A DNA stretch of 64,000 nt from Luidia sarsii (lineage: Eukaryota > Echinodermata > Asteroidea > Paxillosida > Luidiidae). The stretch lies in contig OX465104.1 of assembly GCA_949987565.1 (NCBI GenBank), forward strand, positions 13,140,300 through 13,204,299, read 5' to 3'. Below, piece by piece: positions 56,701 to 64,000 of this stretch (position 1 is the first letter of the stretch; the number at the start of each line of letters is the position of its first letter). The notes below the pieces were generated by a model. The model worked only from the letters and a program-made list of their open reading frames with translations. It was not told the DNA's origin and did not search any database. The translations under genes were made by a program, and so were the position numbers.

Positions 56701-59700
56701 AAAGAACCTGAGTGGTAACTCGACGTTTCGACCAGTATGCTCTGGCTGTCATCAGGAGAAAGGGAAGGGCAAGGAGTAGGGTAGGGATTAGTAAGAAGAG
56801 GGGGAGATCAAAGAGAGAAGTGTGGAGGAGTGAACACAAGAGAGGGATTATCAGAAAGCACGCATAGTGTTAGTCATTACCCTCCAGGATGTTGAGACCA
56901 TGTGGTTGAATAGTCCGAAGACACTTCATCAACATTTTCTCAGTTTTTCCTTTGTTTGTTCGACTAAAAAGAGATGTGTTACATGGCGTCACCGCAAACC
57001 TCCCACTTCTTTTCTAGTCTGTTTCAGCTTGAGACCTACTTCATTTGGTGAATGAATGGCTGGCAGTAGGTGTTGTAGTTGTTGAGCCATATCAGAAGTC
57101 TCTTGGGCCCCACGACAATCAGGTTCTTGTGGGGCTCTGCCCTGTCAAGCTGAGAAATCAAAGTGGAGAGGTGAAACACTCATTAAATCTCCCTTCAAAG
57201 ACGGGGCGCCTCTTCGATCAAGCCTCTTGGAAAACTTTGATGAGTGAATGTAATAAGACCACTTACCATGACTCTCTTCCATTGCTGAAGAATTTGGATC
57301 AGACCCTAGAATAGAATCAAGAAAAAAAAATGCATCGATATATCAACAAATTATACATGGAATCAAAACAAATCACACACGGCAATAATAACTGAAACTG
57401 CTGAAAAATATGCAAGCATTACAAGATAGAGGCTCTCAGTCGCATTTCAATCCGGCCGATAGAAACCCCAAGGGTAACCCATGGACCTATCCTGTGCACT
57501 AACTGGGCACTCACTGGTTGTCTTTTTTTTCTTTTAATGCTGCGACAAACTTGTGGTAAGTGGGTGAGTGGCGTACTCACCACGTGGTGATCGGCGTGCA
57601 TGTGCGACACAAAGATGCTCTGGAGGTTGGCCAAGATGGCGTCTGTCCGGTCGCCGTAGAAACGGCGCATCTGGTTGAAGGTGCCTTCCCCGCAGTCCAT
57701 GATCAGCGACTGAGTCGGACTGAAAATAAAAAGAATAAAAAACAATCCTGTCCTTGTCATTTTGAAAGAGAGCCGCAGGTTTTCAAATCCTAGTGACAAG
57801 TTACCTGAGAACACAATCTCATTATTACATTGGTTCAACTTATGTCATTAAAGGGAGGTTTGCAGTGACACCATGAGTAAGGTCTCTTTAGGAAGAGGTA
57901 TGGTTCTGATGTTCCAGCCGGCATCAGGAGAAATTCTCCATCATTTTTCCTGATGACGCCTTGAGCACACTGGCCGTAACATCGAGTTACCACTCAGGTT
58001 CTTTTCAGAACCATACCTCTTCCTAAAGAGACCTTATACATGATGTGATCGCAGACCCTCCTATACTGTTTCACCAACCATGCAAAGTCTTATCTAAATC
58101 ATGTCTTATTGTCCAATACAGGGCTCCAACCTTAGGGGAGGATAGCCCAGTTAGTAGAGTGCTGATATTTCAAATCAGTGGCTCACATTACAATCCAGGT
58201 CCAGTCAAAGCCCAGTCAAAGCCCAGTCATCGTTTGTTTCAATGAGTCATGGAGCAATACTGCCGTCAAAAGTTCTACTTCATGTATCAATGTAGAACAA
58301 GGTATTAAAATGGAAGATTTGCAATGGCTTGTAACTCAGATTAGTTTGTACCAAATTCCTAAAACGTCAAACAGGAGGTCTGTGTTCAAGTCCCGGTCCA
58401 ATCGTTCTGCTATCTTGGTACGCCGTTTGGTTTTTCTTTTTCGGCAAGGCCAGCAGATTGTTGAGGGGGTTGGGTAGGTACCTCAGATTGAGCAGGATAC
58501 CGGTGACGCTGCGCTCCTTGTTGGGCATGGCCGAGCCGGTGCCAAAGAACACCACCTCCGGGTATCGGGACCGGCTCTCCGCAGCGCAGCGCTGCCGGCA
58601 CTCGGCGAGTCTCTCTCCCAGTCTGTCCAGGCTCTGTCTGAAGCCCGGAACCTCCATGGCCTCCTGTATGAAAGGCTCCGGGCTGGGCGACTGGACAAAC
58701 TCCCTGGATCGGGTTGGATGCAACCAAATAATAGAAGAAGCGAAAAATTATTTTAAAAATCTTGCTCCGACGTAAGTGACCGGTGTCAGAATTTGGTGGG
58801 CCTGACATTTCGATCCTAGCAGGACCTTTCTCAAAGCCAGAGTGACAAGGACAAAACAGATACAAGAAAGAAGGGGGAAGAGAGTGAATTGGACACGGAT
58901 GAATAAACAAAGGACAGAGAGGAAAGCTAGTAGGGTGAGATCAAAGGGAAGGGCAGGGAGTAGGGTAGAGATTAGTGAGAAGAGAACGGAAGATCAAAGA
59001 GAGAAATGCCCTGGCATTTTGATATCAGCATATAAGATTCATATTATTTCGATAAACATGTAAGAATGTTAAGTAAACAAAGAAAAAAACTGACTGGGAA
59101 CTTTTGAACAAACTGAAAAATTGGCAAAGAAATCTTTGACTGGACCAGGACTTGAACCCAAGACCTCTAGATTAACGTACATGTACCAGTGGTCTTCCAT
59201 CTGAACTATCCAGCCCTTAGATGGTGGCCTTACCAAATAGTCAACTAGTCTTTGTCGAGGTGGGGGCGCCAGTCAGAAGCAATTTAACCATTAACTGCTG
59301 TAGTTTTCTTTGCCAATTTTTTAATTTAGGTAAAAATGTTGCAAACTGTTTACTGACGTAAATGACCAAAATGCAAATCTCAAAAATTAGGAGGACCGGA
59401 GTTTTTGATCCTCGCAGGACTTTTCTCATCTGCCTTTGAGAAAGGTCCTGCTAGGATCGAAATGTTAGACCCTCTGAATTTATAAGATCCACAACAGCTT
59501 TGAGTTTTACTGACCTATCAAATCCATTGTGTGGTCTCAAGTGATACCGTAGGAAACTCTCCGCTTTGTGAATCTTCATACCTGCAGTCTGAACCCAAAG
59601 AGTATACAAAAACAGAGAATTGAAACTGTGATAGTTAGTTAAATTGTTCAACATAAAAGTTTCCCTACGAATATGCATAAGGTATGTTCCACTTTAGACA

Positions 59701-62700
59701 AACAAGGATCTCACTGTCAGGTTTGAATGTTGGTTAAATTGTCCTAAATAATTGTCCTCATGAATATTCATTAAGTCTGTTCCATTCAAGACAGTAGGGA
59801 GTCACTCTCTGAAGGCTTTGCATGTTGCGGATAAATTGTCCTAAGTGACAGTATCTCTATGAATATGCATCAAGTCTGTTCCATTAATGACAGAGGGAGG
59901 GGGTAATTCTCTGTACGTTTGCATGTTGATTTAATTGTGCTACATATCATTTTTGCTATGAATATGCATAGTTTGTTCCACTCTACAAAGAGGGAGGGGG
60001 CAATTCTTCGTACAATTTGCATGTTGATTTAATTGTCCTATATAAAAGTTTCTCTATGAATATGCATCAGGTTTGTTCCATTCCAGACAAAGGGGAGTCA
60101 CTCTCTGTGAGGTCCATGGACATGTTTTGAAAGGCTCCATTCTTAAAGTCACAACAACATACTGTGTTCTCGCAGACTGGCTGCTCAGTGTCCGGGACTG
60201 TGCCATTCAGTTGGGCGGGGAGGATGGGAAAGATTTCGGGGTTGATGAGGTTCAGCTTGGCCTGTTGGCGTCTGGCGCCCTCGTGGTTGACTGTGTGGCA
60301 GGTCTGGTTGAGGACAAGGTGCTGTGTGGTGGGACCAAAACTGAGAGTAGGGAGAGAGACAGAACGCAGGTGAAAAGGAATTCCCCTCCACTTATATCAA
60401 GATGAAACTCAGGAGAAAGTTCAAATTCCCTCCAGAGCTGCCTGTATCTTTTCACCAGGCAATTAAGCAAAGCACTGAGCACACAGTAGTGATTAAACTT
60501 CAAGTAAGGGATGAACTTTCTTTAATTACATTCTAACTGATGCATAAATCATACTCTATCTCCCATTCAGGCTATTTTGAAATTATATCTTATATCAAGA
60601 TGAAACTCTAATCCTAAAGTCAGGAGAAAGTTCAAATTCACTCCCCAACTGCCTGTGTCTACATGTATTCACCAGGCAATTGAGCAAAGCACTGAGCACA
60701 TAATGGTGATCAAACTTCAAGTAGGGGACGAACTCTCATACAATTACATTCTAACTGATGCAAAAATCACACTCTATCTCCCTTTCAGGCTATTTTGAAT
60801 TAAATTTCCACCGAAACAATAAGTATACTATACCCACGAGGGGAGTGACTTACAATAAAGGAAAGGTCACACTAGAAAGGGAAATAGGGGATTGGGATTC
60901 ACATTCATGAAATGGATTGAGGGATGGGTCAGCGACTGCAGGAAAGATCCAGGAGAAGATTTGTGAAGATTTCAGGAGAGCTCGGGAGATACCAGACCCT
61001 TTGCCACCATACCGTTGCAGCCAGCCGTGGTATCTGGAATCATTGATGACATCCTCTGGGCACATATGCAGCACTAGGGCAGCAGTGTTGTCACCAGCAT
61101 CCATCTGATATCTAGGGAGGGGACAACATGAAAACCACCAAGCAGTGATAAGCCGCGTTTCCACTGGACTAAAATCTAACCCAGATGATGGTTAAATTTC
61201 CAATGGTCATATATGACCGTTGTTCCCACTTGGACTTTTCAGTCGGTCAATTTAACCGAGACGATGGTTAGAGTAACCGAGCTGACAAAAAATATTTGTG
61301 CACAGTGCATGTACGCCGAGTCGCATTTTACCAAGTGGTGCGTTTCAACTGGACTAATCGCCTCGGTCAAACTTACCTGGTCACTTTTACTGGGCAGAGG
61401 TTGGCCGGTAAAGGTGACCATTCAGCTCAGTTAAAGTAACCGAGAGGAAATTTAACTGGGCCGTTTCCACTGGACTTAATAACGGGAAAAGTAACCATCG
61501 TCTCGGAATACGGTACTTTGAGCAAAATAAAGACAGTGGAAATGCGGCTTTAGTAAGTTCTAGAGGACATTTACCCTGGTATATAACTGCACTGTCAGAT
61601 ACTGGGTATAAATTCTATACAAAAGAAGTCTGTCAGATGGTACGTTAATCCAGAAGTCTCGGGTTCAAGTCCCGGTCCGGTCAAGTTTTCTTTGCCATTT
61701 TTTCAATTTGTTCAAAAGTTCCCAGTCAGTTTGAAAAAGCTACAATCCACTTTGTGTGATCCCCAAGCTGCTGTACAGCAGCCAGGTTTAAAACAATTGG
61801 TTGTTTGCATCGGAATGAAAGCGGGGGTGTGATCCCTGGAGATACACGGCAGTTAATGGTTGAATTGCTTCTGACTGGCGCCCCAACCCCGGCAAAGACT
61901 AGTTGACTATTAGGGAAGGCCGCCATCTAAGGCCTGGATAGCTCAGATGGAAGAGCACTGGCACGTTAATCTAGAGGTCTCGGTTTCAAGTCCCGGTCCA
62001 GTCAAAGTTTTCTTTGCTTTGGTACAGACCTTATAAAGGTTTCGTTGTTGATGACAGACTCCACATATTTTTCCGAGGGGCATTCCAAAACTGCAGAGAA
62101 AAAGACACACTTGGTGAATTCAAACATACGTTGGGGGACAAACATAGGCGAATCTTTCAGCTCAATCAGACATCTGTCAAACATTCACAAGTATTTGTTG
62201 AGAAATATAACCAGCTATCCTCCTTGTCCTATGTCTGTCATCCATGCCCCTATTGCTCTCCCATCCCTATTTATTTTGTCCTTGTCATTCTGCCTTTGTG
62301 AAAGGTCCTGCTACGATCAAAACGTCAGGCCTTCACCCTACCAGCTATCCCTTTTGTCCACTGTCTGTCATCCATGTCCCTGTTACTCTCCCCTCCCTAT
62401 ATGTTTTTGTCCTTGTGACCCTGCCTTTCAGAAAGATCCTGCCAGGCCCTCCTAATTTTTGATGTATTTGCTGAATCGAAAAGTGTAGAGGGACGGACGT
62501 TTCCATCATAGCAGGACCTTTCTCAAAGGTAGAAAGAAATTTTTTCGTTGACATTTTTACTATGCGAATAAGAGTGAAATGAAAAATAGAAATTGAGGGA
62601 AATTGGCCGTCTTGTGGAGAAGTTACCTGACCAGTTTTATGCCTTGGTCTGACCTTCTTCATCTTATTGTAAACAAGGAGGGCCTGGCATTTTGATCCTA

Positions 62701-64000
62701 GCAGGACCTTTCTTAAAGGTCCTGCTAGGATAGAAACGTCAGGTCCTCCTAATTTTTGACGTAAGTATTTGCAGAACTAAGAAATGTAGAGGGACAGACG
62801 TTTCGATCTTTACAGGACCTCTGCCTTTGAGAAAGGTCCTGCTGGGATAGAAACGTCAGGCCCTCCTAATTTTTGACGTAAGTATTTGCTGAACTAAGAA
62901 ATGCAGAGGGCCGGACGTTTTGATCCTTGCAGGACCTCTGCCTTTGAGAAAGGTCCTGCTTGGATCAAAACGTCAGGTCCTGTACATTTTTCAGATTGGT
63001 ATTTTAGTCAGCCTTAGTCAGAAAGTAATTTGCAACAGCTTTGTATATTACTCATTTCTTAAACTCAATAGCAAAGAAAATCTGGATGAAGTTTAAGACA
63101 AAAAGGAGTTCTGGCAAAAACTGAAGTATTGTTTATGCTCTAACTAGATTCTGTAACTCGTTTGGCCCATATGGTCTCTCCCATCAAATTTTCTTTGCCA
63201 CTTGTCTCCAACAATATCATGAATATGGAGACTGGCAGATAATCTGAAAGGTGACTCTTGACAAATTGCCACAAAGGTTTTCATGCAACACCAACAGTTT
63301 GAAAGAAATCGGGAAAGAAAAAAAATCCCTACCGATGAAAACTGCACCGGTTGTCGGTGGCTGGACCACGTCTTCTGGGTGAATCTTCAAAGAAATAAAG
63401 ACGAAAGCAAATCAATCACAATTCAATCATTGATCTCAGTGTTACACTTGTCATGGGCAGCGTGATTGTAGGATTGGGGCACCTTGGCATGAAACGCTTT
63501 GAATTAAATTACATCGAGTCAGTGAGTAGGTACGGTAGTTAATATAGGAGGGTTTGTGTTGACACCATGTATAAGGTCTCTTAAGAAAGAGGTATGGTTC
63601 TGAAAAGACCCTGAGTGTTAAGTCAACGCTATGGCCAGTATGCTCTGGCCGCATCAGGAGAATGCCTTGGACTCGGTGGTGGTGGGGCTTGTTGTTGATC
63701 CCTTAGGCAGGATGGCATTCTCCTGATGACGGCCAGAGCATACTAGCCAGAACATCAAGTTAACACTCAGGTTCTTTTCAGAACCATAACTCTTCCAAAA
63801 GAGACTTTATACATGGTGTTACCGCAAACCCTCCTATATTGTTTCACCCGCAATACCCGCCATGCAAAGCCTTAAGTCTCATTTATTCAGTGAGTAGACT
63901 TACCTCTTTGCCTTCTGGAGTTGTCACAACTTTGCCTGCTTTCAATAGTCCGTACTCTGGACCCCTGGAAAAAGGTTCATTCATAAAAGAAAAGGGCAGA
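53556..64000 (-). CDS. ELAC2: Zinc phosphodiesterase ELAC2 (tRNase Z long form), C-terminal part
   Basis: Fifteen exons, right to left: 63964-63904, 63384-63333, 62090-62030, 61111-61013, 60340-60163, 59588-59515, 58703-58482, 57719-57581, 57305-57267, 57149-57040, 56097-56010, 55694-55574, 54918-54840, 54287-54143, 53798-53556. Every phase chains and gives 569 residues to a TAA stop; about 250 N-terminal residues lie off the right edge. The enzyme removes 3' trailers from pre-tRNAs in nucleus and mitochondria. The catalytic half shows [15 protein letters not shown], the zinc motif [23 protein letters not shown] (metal-binding D), HEATLEDG and THFSQRY. All metal and HEAT residues are intact, so it should be active. 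The upstream half ([33 protein letters not shown]) is the degenerate N-terminal beta-lactamase half. ELAC1 is excluded by that half. The C-terminal tail ([18 protein letters not shown]) is unrelated in sequence to the vertebrate tail. Confidence 0.95.
54143..54287 (-). CDS. ELAC2: ELAC2 exon (motif V)
   Basis: Encodes [35 protein letters not shown] and [16 protein letters not shown] holds the last zinc-ligand histidine. Confidence 0.95.
54840..54918 (-). CDS. ELAC2: ELAC2 exon (HEAT motif)
   Basis: Encodes [20 protein letters not shown] and [16 protein letters not shown] is the HEAT motif typical of tRNase Z. Confidence 0.95.
55055..55350. repeat. Compound family C palindromes in ELAC2 intron
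   Basis: At least three partial arms are nested here: TAGAGGGCCTGACATTTAG with CCTAGCAGGACC, then CAGGCCCTCTAACTTCTGAG, then GGATCGAAACGTCAGGCCC. Flanked by GTTGCAAACTGCTCACTGAC as in other copies. Confidence 0.7.
55574..55694 (-). CDS. ELAC2: ELAC2 exon (motifs III and IV)
   Basis: Encodes [19 protein letters not shown] and [19 protein letters not shown]. It holds the HC.H..G histidine and the metal-bridging aspartate of YSGD.MP. Confidence 0.95.
56010..56097 (-). CDS. ELAC2: ELAC2 exon
   Basis: Encodes [20 protein letters not shown] and LLSRLNLAE, a variable surface region; placed by phase (2 in, 0 out) and splice sites. Confidence 0.85.
56177..56416. repeat. MITE-like inverted-repeat element, family B
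   Basis: Left end GGGCTCATTTCATAGAGC with GCTTAAGTGCC; right end GCTTAAGCGGCTCTATG with AAATTG. Same ends as the element at 2634-2889. Confidence 0.65.
56425..56780. repeat. Dispersed repeat, family D
   Basis: Contains GGAAGGTTTGCGGTGACACC, ATAAGGTCTCTTAAAG, GTTCTGAAAAGAACCTGAG, ACTCGACGTTTCGACC and TGTCATCAGGAG twice in part. Also found at about 6480-6680, 57853-58085 and 63540-63845. The latter two are inverted pairs. Confidence 0.7.
57040..57149 (-). CDS. ELAC2: ELAC2 exon
   Basis: Encodes [20 protein letters not shown] and [16 protein letters not shown]. The acceptor TTTCTCAG is used; a nearer GACAG would break phase. Matches PL.VVAPN.LK.WL..Y. Confidence 0.88.
57267..57305 (-). CDS. 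ELAC2: ELAC2 small exon
   Basis: 39 bases, phase 0 to 0, encoding [13 protein letters not shown] directly after HADHHV, like HTGLPSILLQRERAL in relatives. Acceptor CTATTCTAG, donor GTAAGT. Confidence 0.9.
57581..57719 (-). CDS. ELAC2: ELAC2 exon (zinc motif II)
   Basis: Encodes [20 protein letters not shown] and [24 protein letters not shown] is the HxHxDH metal-binding motif. The second of two overlapping donors (GTGAGT) is used, giving HHV|GL. Confidence 0.96.
57853..58085. repeat. Inverted pair of family D repeats
   Basis: GGAGGTTTGCAGTGACACC and AAGGTCTCTTTAGGAAG on the left are answered by CTTCCTAAAGAGACC and GCAGACCCTCCTATACTG on the right, around CCAGCCGGCATCAGGAG. Arms about 75 bases. 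Confidence 0.7.
58482..58703 (-). CDS. ELAC2: ELAC2 exon (start of catalytic half)
   Basis: Encodes [40 protein letters not shown] and [16 protein letters not shown]-type motif I of the catalytic beta-lactamase fold. Confidence 0.94.
58785..58840 (+). repeat. Family C single arm
   Basis: TTGGTGGGCCTGACATTTCG with ATCCTAGCAGGACC and CTCAAAGCC, one arm only, about 80 bases from an ELAC2 exon. Confidence 0.7.
59100..59300 (-). repeat. SINE-like repeat (tRNA-type boxes), reverse
   Basis: In reverse: GACTTGAACCCAAGACC (B box), ATCTGAACTATCCAGCCC (A box), TAGATGGTGGCCTTACC, AGTCAACTAGTCTTTG and TTAACCATTAACTGC, the whole unit including the leader seen at 14820 and 61825. Confidence 0.75.
59330..59485. 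repeat. Palindromic repeat, family C
   Basis: GTTGCAAACTGTTTACTGAC, then an arm with GGACCGGAGTTTTTGATCC and the inverted arm GGTCCTGCTAGGATCG. It abuts ELAC2 exon 59515-59588 by about 30 bases. Confidence 0.75.
59515..59588 (-). CDS. ELAC2: ELAC2 exon
   Basis: Encodes [20 protein letters not shown] and NGFD. The acceptor GGGTTCAG (59589-59590) is chosen over the nearer CTGCAG because only it keeps phase. LRYHLRP matches the LKYQLRP motif. Confidence 0.85.
60163..60340 (-). CDS. ELAC2: ELAC2 exon
   Basis: Encodes [20 protein letters not shown] and [13 protein letters not shown], both strongly conserved in the family. Donor GTATGT in phase 0. Confidence 0.92.
61013..61111 (-). CDS. ELAC2: ELAC2 exon
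   Basis: Encodes [20 protein letters not shown] and [12 protein letters not shown], matching VHM.P..VL.DSRY..WM; acceptor CCTCCCTAG, donor GTATGG. Confidence 0.9.
61148..61553. mobile_element. MITE with AAGCCGCRTTTCCACTG ends
   Basis: Left end TAAGCCGCGTTTCCACTGG and right end CAGTGGAAATGCGGCTTTA are inverted. Inside, GTTTCAACTGGAC and GTTTCCACTGGAC repeat the end motif. No coding frame; about 40 bases from an ELAC2 exon. Confidence 0.7.
61825..62018 (+). repeat. SINE-like repeat (tRNA-type boxes)
   Basis: Full copy: GGGGGTGTGATCCCTGG, CCCCAACCCCGGCAAAG, GGGAAGGCCGCCATCTAAG, then ATAGCTCAGATGGAAGAGC and TTTCAAGTCCCGGTCC. It ends about 10 bases from an ELAC2 exon donor. A second partial copy (tRNA-like 3' half only) lies at about 61635-61735. 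Confidence 0.75.
62030..62090 (-). CDS. ELAC2: ELAC2 exon
   Basis: Encodes [20 protein letters not shown], matching the VVECP motif; acceptor CTCTGCAG, donor GTCTGT, phase 2 out. Confidence 0.88.
62470..63000. repeat. Cluster of family C palindromes
   Basis: Three or four consecutive palindromes, each with GGACAGACGTTTCGATC or similar, a GCAGGACC centre and AACGTCAGGCCCTCC, separated by AATTTTTGACGTAAGTATTT. The spacing (about 115 bases) suggests tandem duplication of one palindrome. Confidence 0.75.
63333..63384 (-). CDS. ELAC2: ELAC2 exon
   Basis: Encodes [17 protein letters not shown], like VQPEDV..P..PGPVFL in relatives; acceptor TTTCTTTGAAG, donor GTAGGG, phase 1 out. Confidence 0.88.
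63540..63845. repeat. Inverted pair of family D repeats (about 125-bp arms)
   Basis: Left arm from TAGGAGGGTTTGTGTTG through CATCAGGAGAATGCC; right arm from GGCATTCTCCTGATGACG through CGCAAACCCTCCTATATTG. About 50 bases lie between the arms. It ends about 60 bases left of the ELAC2 exon at 63904. Confidence 0.75.
63904..63964 (-). CDS. ELAC2: ELAC2 exon (first in window)
   Basis: Encodes [20 protein letters not shown], matching the GPKFGKLK.G motif of the N-terminal half. One base completes a codon begun in an exon outside the window. Donor GTAAGT. Confidence 0.88.

Overview
This is a piece of an animal nuclear genome. Short exons sit in long introns with GT-AG boundaries, intergenic DNA is AT-rich, and many dispersed repeats are present. 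The gene families are metazoan. The density of inverted-repeat elements, tRNA-derived repeats and runs of the palindromic hexamer TACATG/CATGTA suggests a marine invertebrate deuterostome. My best guess is an echinoderm, perhaps a sea star, but the sequence alone does not prove this. Exons were placed by reading both strands for splice signals, checking that phases chain, and recognising conserved protein family sequence.

Four protein-coding genes can be supported. (1) About 3.5-5.6 kb, minus strand: two phase-compatible exons of a small CARHSP1/CSDC2-type cold-shock-domain protein, with the 3' end off the left edge. (2) 18.0-43.2 kb, minus strand: a complete MICAL-like (MICALL1/2 type) gene with CH domain, LIM domain, a long NPF- and proline-rich region, a bMERB coiled coil and a lysine-rich tail. 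It has ten coding exons and about 1152 residues, and includes two small exons easily missed (36148-36221 and 17982-18046). (3) 45.1-51.1 kb, plus strand: a complete eight-exon NUDCD3 gene of 346 residues with a CS (p23-like) domain. (4) 53.6 kb to the right edge, minus strand: the last fifteen exons (569 residues) of ELAC2, the long form of tRNase Z, including all metallo-beta-lactamase motifs. The N-terminal part lies beyond the window.

MICALL and NUDCD3 are divergent, and their 5' ends probably lie within a few hundred bases of each other near 44.7-45.1 kb. The NUDCD3 start codon sits in a perfect TISU motif. NUDCD3 and ELAC2 converge, with 2.4 kb between their stop codons. The products are not one pathway: MICALL is an endosomal recycling and actin scaffold, NUDCD3 an HSP90/dynein co-chaperone, ELAC2 a tRNA 3'-end endonuclease, and the cold-shock protein an RNA binder.

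Repeats fill the rest. The largest is a minisatellite of about 48 copies of a 108/109-bp unit (23.4-28.65 kb) in the last large MICALL intron, with visible higher-order duplications. Beside it are a roughly 640-bp purine/pyrimidine tract and a TTAA-flanked 0.7-kb element. NUDCD3 intron 1 holds a nearly perfect 426-bp inverted repeat with a 264-bp loop. ELAC2 introns are crowded with a palindromic family centred on TCCTAGCAGGACC. The 5.7-18 kb stretch has no gene I can support, only repeats including a decayed LINE 3' end. I see no rRNA, CRISPR or intact tRNA gene.
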